Shown in pieces: positions 1 through 8,355 of a stretch of 64,000 nt of DNA. The notes under the pieces were generated by a model, which was given only the letters and a program-made list of their open reading frames with translations, had not been told where the DNA came from and did no database searches. Origin of the DNA: CAZSDU01 sp964429135 (GTDB taxonomy: Bacteria; Bacteroidota; Bacteroidia; Bacteroidales; FEN-979); assembly GCA_964429135.1 (NCBI GenBank), contig CAYSAU010000009.1:62001-126000 (forward strand), in the 5' to 3' direction. Within the stretch, counting starts at the first letter, position 1. Every line of letters starts with the position of its first letter. Made by a program: the position numbers and the translations under genes.

Positions 1-513
1 AATGATCCCCAACCCAAGACGATTGGGAAGAAAATCCGGAAAAATCCTTTGATTTTCTGAAAAAAGCTGATAAGCTTTTCTGATTTTTAGGGCTGATGAA
101 GTGTATTCCTCAAATTTCAAACCAACCAAAGCCCATTGAAGGTTGACTTCGGCTTGGGTAAACAGGAATAAAGGTGAATTCGGATCACCCTGTTCAAGTT
201 TTTTAATCCTGCTGTGAAAAAAACTTTTCTGCTTTTCATAAATGTCTTTTTCCTCCCCAATAAACAAGGTTAAAAAATCGATATAATTTTCAAGGTATAC
301 AGGGAAAGTATTGCCAGGATGTTCTGATTTTTCAAGCTTGATCAGTGACCTGGCATCCTGAAAACGAAGCAGGATAATTTGGCGATAGGTGCTGAAACAA
401 CGATCATTCAGGGCATACTGAGCCCTGGAAAAAAAGCATAAAAAAAGAAAGGCAACCAAGGCTATACAGTGCCTCCAATGTGTTGCCTTTCTGATATTTT
501 CTGAAGGGAACAT
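1..513 (-). CDS. secreted conserved protein of unknown function, partial (3' end beyond left edge)
   Basis: Reading the minus strand from the ATG at 513-511 gives 171 uninterrupted codons to the window edge, so the C-terminal part is missing. The start overlaps the stop of the upstream zinc-ribbon gene by one base (TGATG), a typical translational coupling. The protein begins with a signal peptide (hydrophobic stretch about residues 17-30, likely cut after SRAQ). Its body is helical and rich in Leu, Glu and Lys, with a segment around residues 71-87 (PVYLENYIDFLTLFIGE) that I recall from Bacteroidota proteins annotated as tetratricopeptide-like. Function unknown. It lies last in the visible part of the Nif3/zinc-ribbon operon. 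Confidence 0.8.
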   Translation of the reverse strand, partial: MFPSENIRKATHWRHCIALVAFLFLCFFSRAQYALNDRCFSTYRQIILLRFQDARSLIKLEKSEHPGNTFPVYLENYIDFLTLFIGEEKDIYEKQKSFFHSRIKKLEQGDPNSPLFLFTQAEVNLQWALVGLKFEEYTSSALKIRKAYQLFSENQRIFPDFLPNRLGLGII

Positions 514-1439
514 CAATTCATAAGGTTGACGATACCTTCGTCAACCAAAATTCTTCCGCAGTATTCACATACAATGATCTTTTTATGCATTCGGATATCA
601 AGCTGATGCTGGGGGGGGATTTTATTAAAACAACCACCGCAGGCGTCGCGTTCAATCTGAACCACTGCCAGTCCATTACGGGCGTTTTTCCGGATACGGG
701 TATAGGCGGTCAACAGACGTTCTTCGATAAATCTTCTGTTTTCTTCAGAGCGGGTGATCAAATCAGACTCTTCCTTTTCAGTTTCGGCAATGATATCGTC
801 CAGCTCATTTTTTTTAACTTCGAGATCATTCTTTCTGTCCTGAAGCAACTTCTGGTATTGTTCTATCTCAGCAGTTTTGGCATCAAGTCCGGACTGGAAT
901 TCCCTGATTCTTTTTTCCGCTAGTTGGATTTCGAGATTCTGGAATTCAATTTCTTTGGTCAATGAATCATATTCCCGGTTATTGCGAACATTCATCTGTT
1001 GATCTTCATATTTTTTAATCAGCACATAACAATCCTTGATTACATTCTTTTTGTCAGCAATGGATTTTTCATGCCCCATTGTTTCCTGAATATAATTATC
1101 GATACGCGTTTCCAAGCCGGCAATTTCATCCTCCAAATCCTGAACCTCCAGGGGCAGTTCACCCCGGATAATCCGGATTTTATCAATTTGTGAATCAATC
1201 TGCTGAAGGCTGTAAAGGGCTATAAGTCTTTTTTCAATCGTGACTTCTCCCTTATCTTCTTCAACTTCAAGTTTGGTCATACGGGTTGATTTGGCATCCA
1301 CTTTCACTGACTTCGCTTTTTCAGTTTTTTCATCTTTATTAACTTCTTTTTTCTTACTAACTGGATTTTTCTCATCCAGCTTTTTAGCCAATTTTGAAGG
1401 TTTGGAAGTGGCGACAGGTTTACTCGTTGATTTGGCCAT
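513..1439 (-). CDS. C4-type zinc-ribbon coiled-coil protein
   Basis: Protein of 308 residues. Residues 1-65 are a Lys/Ser-rich, low-complexity basic leader. Residues about 70-245 form a long coiled coil with the family-typical segment RGELPLEVQDLEDEIAGLE. The C-terminus carries a zinc ribbon with CGGC at 267-270 and CEYC at 291-294. This is the zinc-ribbon family once called DUF164 (Helicobacter HP0958-like), whose members bind nucleic acid or act as chaperones; the exact role in Bacteroidota is not established. It follows the Nif3-family gene by ten bases, a pairing I recall as conserved in this phylum, so co-transcription is likely. The start could lie further inside because the basic leader is variable in the family. 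Confidence 0.85.
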   Translation of the reverse strand: MAKSTSKPVATSKPSKLAKKLDEKNPVSKKKEVNKDEKTEKAKSVKVDAKSTRMTKLEVEEDKGEVTIEKRLIALYSLQQIDSQIDKIRIIRGELPLEVQDLEDEIAGLETRIDNYIQETMGHEKSIADKKNVIKDCYVLIKKYEDQQMNVRNNREYDSLTKEIEFQNLEIQLAEKRIREFQSGLDAKTAEIEQYQKLLQDRKNDLEVKKNELDDIIAETEKEESDLITRSEENRRFIEERLLTAYTRIRKNARNGLAVVQIERDACGGCFNKIPPQHQLDIRMHKKIIVCEYCGRILVDEGIVNLMN

Positions 1440-1449
1440 AAATGCTGTT

Positions 1450-2544
1450 TTAGAAGTAATTTACGGGGTTGGTATTAATTTCTGAAATAAGGACAGCAAA
1501 ATTAGGAAATTTTTCAATAAGTACATCATAAAGCCATTCTTTCACCCACTGTTCGCTTTCATAATGTCCGATATCGGCCAGAATAAACCGATCACCGGGT
1601 AAAAAGAAATCGTGATATTTCAAATCTCCGGATAAAAACACATCTGCCCCGGTAAGCCTTACCTCCTGCATTAAAAAACTACCAGATCCGCTGCAAATGG
1701 CTATTCTCTTGACCGGCTGCCCACGGAATTTTGTATGACGGATATAGGGTATTTGAAAAATTTCTTTTATCCTCTTAAAAAAACCTTCCTCTGACATATA
1801 ATCGGGAAGGTCACCCACGGCTCCGGAGCCAACTTTCTCAAAATTATTCTGTAATGCGTAAATATCATAGGCCACTTCCTCATAAGGATGATTTTTCAAT
1901 AATGTATTTATCATTGTTTGTTGCAAGTAGAGCGGAAAAATCACCTCAAGTTTGATCTCCTCTTCAAAATGAAGCTGATTTTTTTCTCCGACAAAAGGAT
2001 TGGCACTTTCAGATGCACGGAATGACCCCTTACCTGCGACATTAAAACTACACTGATCATAATTTCCTATATGCCCGGCCCCAGCCTGGAAAAGGGCTGT
2101 TCTCACCTGATCTGCATAGGCCGAAGGACAAAAAGTGGCTAGTTTTGCCAAGACACCCTGTTTTGGCGACAAAACCCTAAAAGATGAAATACCGATTTTT
2201 TTCATCAGCATTCCGTTAATCCCTTCAAGACTGTTGTCTAGATTGGTATGAATGGCATAAACTGAAATACCGTTTTTAATGGCTGCGGTCAGAATATCAG
2301 CAAGAGGATCTCCGGTCAGAATTTTAGTCACCCCTTTGAAAATAAGCGGGTGATGCGAAATGATGAGGTTACAGTCATTGGCAATGGCTTCCTCCATCAC
2401 TTCCCTGCTTAGGTCAAGACAAAGCAGTACCTTGGTGACCAGATTGTCCGGATGACCCAGAATCAGACCTGAATTATCGTAGGATTCCTGATAACTGAGC
2501 GGAGCAATGGTTTCAAGGTAACTGCATATTTCATTTACCTTCAT
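1450..2544 (-). CDS. Nif3-like dinuclear metal-centre protein
   Basis: A 364-residue protein of the Nif3/YbgI family (also labelled GTP cyclohydrolase I type 2-like). The N-terminal half has the metal-binding ISHHPL motif (His64 and His65) and SYDNSGLILG near residue 21. The C-terminal half has SGDLKYHDF and DIGHYESEQ, the other metal ligands. The middle (about 130-240) is the PII-like insert domain seen in longer members such as those of Firmicutes and Bacteroidota. Family members form toroidal hexamers with two metals per subunit; the substrate is uncertain, though roles in NAD or nucleotide metabolism have been proposed. A TAccTTTG promoter element lies 23 bases upstream. It is the first gene of the minus-strand unit with the zinc-ribbon gene. 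Confidence 0.9.
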   Translation of the reverse strand: MKVNEICSYLETIAPLSYQESYDNSGLILGHPDNLVTKVLLCLDLSREVMEEAIANDCNLIISHHPLIFKGVTKILTGDPLADILTAAIKNGISVYAIHTNLDNSLEGINGMLMKKIGISSFRVLSPKQGVLAKLATFCPSAYADQVRTALFQAGAGHIGNYDQCSFNVAGKGSFRASESANPFVGEKNQLHFEEEIKLEVIFPLYLQQTMINTLLKNHPYEEVAYDIYALQNNFEKVGSGAVGDLPDYMSEEGFFKRIKEIFQIPYIRHTKFRGQPVKRIAICSGSGSFLMQEVRLTGADVFLSGDLKYHDFFLPGDRFILADIGHYESEQWVKEWLYDVLIEKFPNFAVLISEINTNPVNYF

Positions 2545-2567
2545 GCTGATGATTTTTCATCTGAGCT

Positions 2568-2575
2568 CAAAGGTA
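2568..2575 (-). promoter_or_regulatory. -7 element of the Nif3 operon promoter
   Basis: TACCTTTG on the minus strand is a perfect match to the Bacteroidota TAnnTTTG -7 element and ends 23 bases before the ATG of the Nif3-family gene. No clear TTG at the usual -33 distance is visible, so only the -7 half is supported. Confidence 0.55.
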
Positions 2576-2700
2576 AACAATTCTCTTCAATACACGCCCA
2601 GACACTGTTAGTAAGTTGTTTAAAAAGTCTGAAAAACATATGAATAAGATATCTAAAAAAGGTCAAAATTTGAATTCTGAAATATTCATCTTCTATTTTT

Positions 2701-3117
2701 ATGGAAAACGCAAAATGTCCGGTCATCTTTGTCATTGACCGGAATCCCATTCACAGCAGCCTCATCAAGTATCATTTGAATATAAATAGATTTTTAAGTG
2801 TTCAGGTTTTCAGATCCGGTGAAGAATATTTATCCCGCCTTCATAAAAATATTTTTTCTGACTTTTTGATTTCAGATTTTGATATTGGTGATATGGATGG
2901 TTTTGAACTGATGGAGAAAGCCATTGAGAAAGCTCCTGAAACCCGGATTATTTTCTTCTCCTCCAACGATGATTCCACCTTAGCCATCAGGTTGCTTGAA
3001 GCAGGGGCTACTGATTATATTTTGAAAACCAGCAAACTAGATATCGGAATTGGAGAAATGATTAAAAATGTTAAGTATCTTTGCCAGGAGGCCAACCAGG
3101 CAAAAAAGATATATTAA
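2701..3117 (+). CDS. single-domain response regulator, atypical
   Basis: A 138-residue protein consisting of one CheY-like receiver domain and no output domain. The phosphoacceptor aligns to Asp59 (SDFDIGDMDG), the switch residue to Ser87 and the conserved Lys to Lys109. Two normally conserved positions differ: the second acidic-pocket residue, which binds Mg2+ in CheY (Asp13), is Arg14 here (VIDRN), and the Pro after the conserved Lys is Thr. Phosphorylation may therefore be weakened or altered. No histidine kinase is nearby. The stop is four bases before the lpxK start, so the two are probably co-transcribed; the functional meaning is unknown. Confidence 0.85.
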   Translation: MENAKCPVIFVIDRNPIHSSLIKYHLNINRFLSVQVFRSGEEYLSRLHKNIFSDFLISDFDIGDMDGFELMEKAIEKAPETRIIFFSSNDDSTLAIRLLEAGATDYILKTSKLDIGIGEMIKNVKYLCQEANQAKKIY

Positions 3118-3121
3118 CAAC

Positions 3122-4192
3122 ATGCATTTTCTGCGGCTCCTTTTATATCCCGTTTCTTTATTGTATGGTTTTATCATGTTTTTCCGGAATTTGTTATTTG
3201 ATCTCCGGATACTGCCCTCCTTGGAATTTTCTTTTCCCATAATCGGAATTGGGAATCTTTCTTGTGGAGGAACAGGCAAGACCCCTCACACGGAATATCT
3301 CATCCGGCTATTATCCCCACCATATTTCATTGGTATCCTGAGCAGAGGCTATGGGAGGAATACCAAGGGTTTCCTCCTGGTTTCTAAGCATTCACAGGCC
3401 AAATCCGTCGGGGATGAGCCTCTCCAGTATGCTAGTAAGTTTGAAAACATAAAAGTGGCCGTAGATGAAAAAAGAAAACACGGGATACAAACCCTGATGC
3501 AGCATTATCCCAACCTTGATTTGCTGATCTTAGACGATGTCTTTCAGCACCGCTATGTCAAACCAGGATTATCTATACTTTTAACTGATTATCATCACCT
3601 TTATACAGAAGATCAAATGTTGCCAACAGGGATGCTGAGGGAGTTTCGTTGCGGGGCCAAAAGGGCAGATTTGATTGTCGTCACCAAAACACCTAAAATA
3701 TTTTCACCCATTACACGCAGAAGAATTATCGAAGACCTTCATCTTGGCAAACATCAGCGGGTTCTTTTTTCCTATTTGAAATACGGAGACCCCATCCCAG
3801 TATTCGATCCGCGACTCCTCTATCCACAAAAAACAAAGGTGATCCTGTTGATCACAGGTATTGCTTATGATGATCCCCTGCGCGAACATCTTCAAAGGTA
3901 CTGCAGTGAACTGATCGTTATGAAATTTCCGGATCATTACCAGTTTGAGGAAAAAGATGTCGCGCTAATGAATAGCCGCTATCAGGATATCTTATCTAAA
4001 CAAAAAGTCATTATAACCACCGAGAAAGATGTCATGCGTTTAAAAACGCCCCTCCTGAGTAATTTCTTCAAAGACCTTCCGTTATTTTACCTTACTGTTG
4101 AGGTAGAATTCCACAAAGAAGATAAAAATGTTTTTAATCATTATATTATAAATTATGTTGAACAAAATCAAAGAAACCATAGCCTTTCTTGA
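3122..4192 (+). CDS. lpxK: tetraacyldisaccharide 4'-kinase LpxK
   Basis: LpxK phosphorylates the 4' position of the tetraacyldisaccharide-1-phosphate to make lipid IVA, at the inner membrane. The 356-residue protein starts with a hydrophobic N-terminal helix (MHFLRLLLYPVSLLYG), then the P-loop GNLSCGGTGKTP at residues 44-55, then LSRGYGR and the DDVFQHR segment typical of the family. I placed the start at 3122, four bases after the response-regulator stop, because the family begins with this helix; an upstream in-frame ATG at 3068 would overlap the previous gene. The end overlaps the purine nucleoside phosphorylase gene by 38 bases, which suggests one operon. Length fits other Bacteroidota LpxK. 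Confidence 0.93.
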   Translation: MHFLRLLLYPVSLLYGFIMFFRNLLFDLRILPSLEFSFPIIGIGNLSCGGTGKTPHTEYLIRLLSPPYFIGILSRGYGRNTKGFLLVSKHSQAKSVGDEPLQYASKFENIKVAVDEKRKHGIQTLMQHYPNLDLLILDDVFQHRYVKPGLSILLTDYHHLYTEDQMLPTGMLREFRCGAKRADLIVVTKTPKIFSPITRRRIIEDLHLGKHQRVLFSYLKYGDPIPVFDPRLLYPQKTKVILLITGIAYDDPLREHLQRYCSELIVMKFPDHYQFEEKDVALMNSRYQDILSKQKVIITTEKDVMRLKTPLLSNFFKDLPLFYLTVEVEFHKEDKNVFNHYIINYVEQNQRNHSLS

Positions 4193-4970
4193 GACGAGGG
4201 TTAAATATAAACCTGAAATCGGAATTATTTTAGGAACGGGTTTAGGGAAGCTGGTCGATGAAATTGAAATCCATGAAAAGATCCCTTATGCATCCATTCC
4301 CAATTTTCAGCATTCTACGGTTGTCGGGCATAGCGGGCAAATGATCTTCGGGAAAATGAGTGGGCGAAATATTGTGGCCATGCAGGGCAGGATTCATTAC
4401 TATGAAGGCTATTCCATGCAAGAAATTGCTTTCCCTATCCGTGTTATGAAGTTCCTGGGGATTAAGCTGCTGATTCTTTCAAATGCCAGCGGGGGGGTCA
4501 ATCCGGAATTTGAAGTGGGAGATATCATGTTGATCGATGATCATATTAATCTGATGAAAGACAATCCCCTGATCGGAAAGAATGAGGATGAAATCGGAAC
4601 CCGTTTTCCGGATATGGGTGAAGCGTATGACAAGGAGCTTATAAACCAGGCTTTAAGCATTGCAAATGAAAGCAAAATCAAGCTTCAAAGGGGTGTGTAT
4701 GCAGCCGTTTCCGGCCCAACATTTGAAACCCCAGCTGAATACCGATATATACGCATCATCGGGGCAGATGCTGTAGGAATGTCAACTGTACCTGAAGTGA
4801 TCGCAGCCCGTCACATGGGATTGAAGTGCTTTGCCATTTCGGTGATTTCCGATCTTGGAGTCCCTGGGAAAATTGTCGAGATTTCGCATAAGCATGTGAT
4901 AGACGCCGCCAGTGCAACAGAACCGACCATGACGAAAATCATAAAAGAATTGATTGCCAGAATAGAATAA
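4155..4970 (+). CDS. purine-nucleoside phosphorylase
   Basis: A 271-residue enzyme of the trimeric PNP family (inosine/guanosine phosphorylase), which splits purine nucleosides with phosphate to base and (deoxy)ribose 1-phosphate for salvage. Visible motifs are the phosphate-binding LGTGLGKL at about 26-33 and GHSG at 58-61, the GRIHYYEGY segment at 78-86, and the purine-site GPTFETPAEY and VGMSTVPE segments. The length is typical. The ATG at 4155 lies inside the end of lpxK; it is kept because the N-terminus (KIKETIAFLETR) matches the family helix that precedes the LGTGLG loop. Confidence 0.92.
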   Translation: MLNKIKETIAFLETRVKYKPEIGIILGTGLGKLVDEIEIHEKIPYASIPNFQHSTVVGHSGQMIFGKMSGRNIVAMQGRIHYYEGYSMQEIAFPIRVMKFLGIKLLILSNASGGVNPEFEVGDIMLIDDHINLMKDNPLIGKNEDEIGTRFPDMGEAYDKELINQALSIANESKIKLQRGVYAAVSGPTFETPAEYRYIRIIGADAVGMSTVPEVIAARHMGLKCFAISVISDLGVPGKIVEISHKHVIDAASATEPTMTKIIKELIARIE

Positions 4971-4971
4971 A

Positions 4972-5499
4972 TTAATAAAGGTTGATATTTAAAACCTTTA
5001 CTTTCCATCGGTATCCAATCTTATAACGTTTCTGTGACAAGGAAAAGGATATCAGGCTAGCACCTAAAAATGATCCGGAAATGATCAACATATCCGGAGT
5101 AAACACCTGTTCATTGTTTATCAGGTGATTGGTCACCATAACAGCAAAAATTCCCACTCCGAAAGCAGCCAGATAGGCACTTAGTTTTCTGGGAAAATAA
5201 TACCGTTTGTAAATGGAACCGATATCCCTCAGTTTTACATCGAAAGGTCTGAGTTCAGAGACGGAGATGACTGTATCACCAATATCCCAAAGTTTTCCTT
5301 TAAGCAGTGTATCCTGGTCGGAAACCCTGAGTTTCATATAATCCCCTACATGGTAATAGAATTTTCTTGTCGTTCCGATTTTTTCGAGCATCAGGGTTTT
5401 CTGTGCATGAATAGGAAAGGGGAACAAGACCAGCAGCAAAATGAAATAAGGCATAAGGTATTTCCTTACCTTTGTATTCCTGATGAAAAGAAGCTTCAT
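4972..5499 (-). CDS. membrane protein of unknown function with signal peptide
   Basis: I do not recognise a named family. From the Met at 5499 the protein has 175 residues: a basic N-terminus, a signal peptide ending near HAQ (about residue 33), a beta-rich stretch with the phrase KLWDIGDTVISVSELRPF, and two hydrophobic segments near residues 107-130 and 137-152 separated by a short acidic loop. Similar small proteins of unknown function occur in Bacteroidota. An in-frame ATG at 5520 is possible but adds little. The gene converges with the PNP gene (one base between stops), and its 5' end overlaps the start of the divergent LpxR-like gene at 5483. Confidence 0.7.
   Translation of the reverse strand: MKLLFIRNTKVRKYLMPYFILLLVLFPFPIHAQKTLMLEKIGTTRKFYYHVGDYMKLRVSDQDTLLKGKLWDIGDTVISVSELRPFDVKLRDIGSIYKRYYFPRKLSAYLAAFGVGIFAVMVTNHLINNEQVFTPDMLIISGSFLGASLISFSLSQKRYKIGYRWKVKVLNINLY
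5467..5474 (+). promoter_or_regulatory. -7 element before the LpxR-like gene
   Basis: TACCTTTG is a perfect TAnnTTTG match ending only eight bases before the ATG at 5483. The predicted transcription start would leave a leader of about three bases. No TTG lies at the usual -33 distance. It sits inside the 5' end of the gene on the opposite strand. Confidence 0.45.
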
Positions 5500-6769
5500 T
5501 CTGATATTCTGTATATTCATCCTTGGTTATTGTCATGATAAAGAGGATAAAACACTAAAGCCATCCCAAGCGCTTCATCATCCTGTTTTGATGCCCAGGC
5601 AAAAAGCTGAACATTGTCCCAAAAATAATAATAAAACCGTTGAAATTATTAAAAAGTCAAAGAAAACCGGGAAATCGAAGACCCGACCAGGAACAATCAG
5701 CCTTTCACCCTCGCTGATCACTGAACATATTAAGCAAGACTCATTGGTGGTCAGAAAAATTAAATTTCTCAGATCCAGGGAAGGCGATCTTGATATGAAC
5801 GAGCCTATGGTCAGGAATTTTTTACACTCAGGACTACCAGCGGTACATTTTCCTCCAGAACTTATGGTTAGCCGGGAATGTTTTATCAAAATCAATTTCG
5901 ACAATGACATCCTTGATTACACCGACCGTTTTTATACAAACGGCCTACGCTTTGACCTAATCAGCCCGGCCATAGCAGGGAATCCGGCTAATAAGCTGCT
6001 GCTTCCCTATTGGGGTGCCGGAACCAATTATTACGGACTCTCGCTGGTTCAGAACTTGTACACTCCTTCAACGACTAAAACCGGTGGGATTTTATATGGC
6101 GATCGTCCTTATGCATCATATCTTTTTTTGGGTTGTTTTAAAATCACCAATGATCCCGTTCATAAATTCCGTCAGACCAGTGAACTAGATTTGGGAATAA
6201 TTGGTCCATGGTCATTAGGAGAATGGGTTCAACGATCTTTTCATCAGGCTGTTCCAAGCAACAATGAACCCCTGGGATGGGAATTTCAAATTAAAAATGA
6301 TGTAGCCCTTAATTACTCCGTTGTCCTGGAAAAAGGAGTCTGGAATATGAGGGCAGTGGATTTCAACCTGGTAACGGTCGCTTCCTTAGGCACCTTATAT
6401 ACCCATATGAGCGGGGGATTTTTATTCAGGACAGGTTGGATGAATCCGTATTTTTCAAATCTAGGGATAGCAAAGCGTGGAAGTCTTGCACGGGCAGGTT
6501 TAAAAAAAATGCAATGTATATTTTTTTTAAAAGGCAGCGGGAAACTAATTGGTTATGATGCCACCCTTGAAGGAGGGATGATCAACCGCTCCAGTACATA
6601 TACCCTGAGTACGGATGAGATCACACGTATGGTATTTCAGACGTCAGCCGGGATTTCCCTTACCCTCAATGGATTCAGGATCGATGCCGAACAATTTATC
6701 CTAAGTCCTGAATTCAAGCATGGGTTGTGGCATAAATGGGTGCATATCGGTCTGACTTTTTGCTTGTGA
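5483..6769 (+). CDS. LpxR-family outer-membrane lipid A deacylase (DUF2219)
   Basis: Members of this family are 12-stranded outer-membrane barrels; Salmonella LpxR removes the 3'-acyloxyacyl group of lipid A. The barrel here starts near residue 135 with the active-site strand INFDNDILDYTDRFYTNG (Asn141, Asp142), followed by GDRPYASYLFLG near 206 and RSFHQAVP, where His254 probably matches the catalytic His. The C-terminus ends in an amphipathic strand (HIGLTFCL), as barrels do. Residues 1-17 form a signal peptide. Between it and the barrel lie about 115 extra residues, including a Lys-rich stretch at 48-68 absent from Salmonella LpxR. The homologue may act on Bacteroidota lipid A, and lpxK lies 1.3 kb upstream. 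Family assignment is firm, activity is inferred. Confidence 0.85.
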   Translation: MKRSFILIFCIFILGYCHDKEDKTLKPSQALHHPVLMPRQKAEHCPKNNNKTVEIIKKSKKTGKSKTRPGTISLSPSLITEHIKQDSLVVRKIKFLRSREGDLDMNEPMVRNFLHSGLPAVHFPPELMVSRECFIKINFDNDILDYTDRFYTNGLRFDLISPAIAGNPANKLLLPYWGAGTNYYGLSLVQNLYTPSTTKTGGILYGDRPYASYLFLGCFKITNDPVHKFRQTSELDLGIIGPWSLGEWVQRSFHQAVPSNNEPLGWEFQIKNDVALNYSVVLEKGVWNMRAVDFNLVTVASLGTLYTHMSGGFLFRTGWMNPYFSNLGIAKRGSLARAGLKKMQCIFFLKGSGKLIGYDATLEGGMINRSSTYTLSTDEITRMVFQTSAGISLTLNGFRIDAEQFILSPEFKHGLWHKWVHIGLTFCL

Positions 6770-6793
6770 TGTTGATAAATAAAAAGGAGAGCG

Positions 6794-6827
6794 TTTGAAT
6801 TTTTCAAGGGGATATATCCTAATTTTG
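6794..6827 (+). promoter_or_regulatory. dnaB promoter
   Basis: TTTG at 6794-6797 and TAATTTTG at 6820-6827, separated by 22 bases, match the Bacteroidota -33/-7 pattern. The -7 element ends four bases before the dnaB ATG at 6832, so transcription should begin at or within a base or two of the start codon. Confidence 0.6.
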
Positions 6828-6831
6828 GCAA

Positions 6832-8355
6832 ATGGAAAATAGTGAACAGATTAAAAGCAGCAGTAAAAAGCGAACGAGGAATTCGTCCCTTGCAGGGTTA
6901 TTGCAGGAACAGGGTAAAATCCCGCCACAGGCAACAGACCTGGAAGAAGCCGTCCTCGGTGCCATGATGCTTGAAAACGACCGCTTGGCAGAAGTCATTG
7001 AAGTGCTGAAGCCAGAAGCTTTTTATAAGGAGAATCACAACATCATTTTTCAATCCATTCAGCGTCTTTTCGCAAAAAATCAACCGGTTGACATTCTGAC
7101 GGTAACTGAAGAATTAAGACAGTCGGGAGAGCTTGAAATCGTAGGTGGCCCCTATTATATTACGATGCTCACCAACCGTGTGGCATCAGCAGCCAACATT
7201 GAGTTTCACTCCAGGATCATTTTACAGAAATACATTCAGCGCGAGCTGATCCGGGTCTCCTCAGAGATCATCCATGATGCCTATGAAGACACCACCGATG
7301 TATTCGATCTGCTGGACAAGGCGGAAACCGGACTGTTTTCCATAAGTGAAAGCAGTATCGGAAAATCTTATATGGATATGCAATCCATTATTAAGGAAGC
7401 AATTAAAGAGATTGCGGCCGGACGTGAACATGAAGGCCAGCTCAAGGGGGTAGGTTCCGGTTTCAGCGAGTTGGACAGGATCACATCAGGATGGCAGAAA
7501 TCAGACCTCATCATCATCGCTTCCCGCCCGGGGATGGGAAAAACTGCTTTTGCCCTGACTATGGCCAGGAATGCCGCCGTTGATTTTAAAAAGCCTATCG
7601 CGGTTTTTTCCCTCGAAATGTCGGCTATCCAACTCGTAACGAGGCTGATCTCAAGTGAGACAGAAATTCCTCAGGACAAACTCCGTAAAGGGAACATGGC
7701 TGATTTTGAGTGGGAACAGTTAAATTCCAAGATCACTAGTCTGGTCAATGCCCCTCTCTTCATTGACGACACTGCCGCCCTATCCATTTTCGACCTTCGT
7801 GCCAAATGCAGAAGATTAAAGGCCAGGCACGACATTCAGTTGATCATTGTTGATTATTTACAACTGATGCAGGGGAGCCAGGATACGAAAGGAAACCGGG
7901 AGCAGGAAATCAGCAGTATTTCAAGGGCTTTGAAAAGCCTGGCCAAGGAACTGAATGTTCCGGTCATTGCACTTTCCCAGCTTAGCCGGGCCCCTGAAAA
8001 GCGTTCAGCCGCTGCTAAACCCATACTTTCCGACTTGAGAGAATCTGGTTCCATTGAGCAGGATGCCGACATGGTATTGTTCATTTATCGACCGGAATAT
8101 TATAAAATTGATGTGGATGAAAACAATGAATCTACTTCCGGAATGGCTGAAGTCAGCATTGCCAAGAACAGAAATGGCCCGCTGAAGGATGTCAAACTGA
8201 AGTTTATTTCCAAATTCGCCAAGTTCGTTGACCTTGAAATGGAATATGCCCATGCCAATCCCATTCCGGCCAATTCAACATTTGATGGTTCAGTACGGAC
8301 TCTCACCATAATGTCAAAAATGAATGATGACGATCCATCAGAGGTACCCTTTTAA
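6832..8355 (+). CDS. dnaB: replicative DNA helicase DnaB
   Basis: Hexameric 5'-3' helicase that unwinds the fork and recruits primase. The 507-residue protein has a basic leader (1-30), the N-terminal helical domain (about 33-135, starting PPQATDLEEAVLGAMM), a linker, and the RecA-like domain with Walker A SRPGMGKT at 231-238, VFSLEMS, and IIVDYLQLM as Walker B. The arginine-finger region reads IEQDADMVLFIYRPEYY. No intein is present. The tail ends acidic residues-EVPF, which resembles the C-terminal tip of SSB. The next in-frame Met is deep in the N-terminal domain, so 6832 is the start. The 3' end overlaps the next gene by 32 bases. Confidence 0.97.
   Translation: MENSEQIKSSSKKRTRNSSLAGLLQEQGKIPPQATDLEEAVLGAMMLENDRLAEVIEVLKPEAFYKENHNIIFQSIQRLFAKNQPVDILTVTEELRQSGELEIVGGPYYITMLTNRVASAANIEFHSRIILQKYIQRELIRVSSEIIHDAYEDTTDVFDLLDKAETGLFSISESSIGKSYMDMQSIIKEAIKEIAAGREHEGQLKGVGSGFSELDRITSGWQKSDLIIIASRPGMGKTAFALTMARNAAVDFKKPIAVFSLEMSAIQLVTRLISSETEIPQDKLRKGNMADFEWEQLNSKITSLVNAPLFIDDTAALSIFDLRAKCRRLKARHDIQLIIVDYLQLMQGSQDTKGNREQEISSISRALKSLAKELNVPVIALSQLSRAPEKRSAAAKPILSDLRESGSIEQDADMVLFIYRPEYYKIDVDENNESTSGMAEVSIAKNRNGPLKDVKLKFISKFAKFVDLEMEYAHANPIPANSTFDGSVRTLTIMSKMNDDDPSEVPF

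Noticed and set aside
2669..2701. Possible promoter TTTG-N21-TATTTTTA abutting the response-regulator ATG
   Set aside because: The last base departs from TAnnTTTG and the predicted start would fall inside the coding region, so it is not listed.
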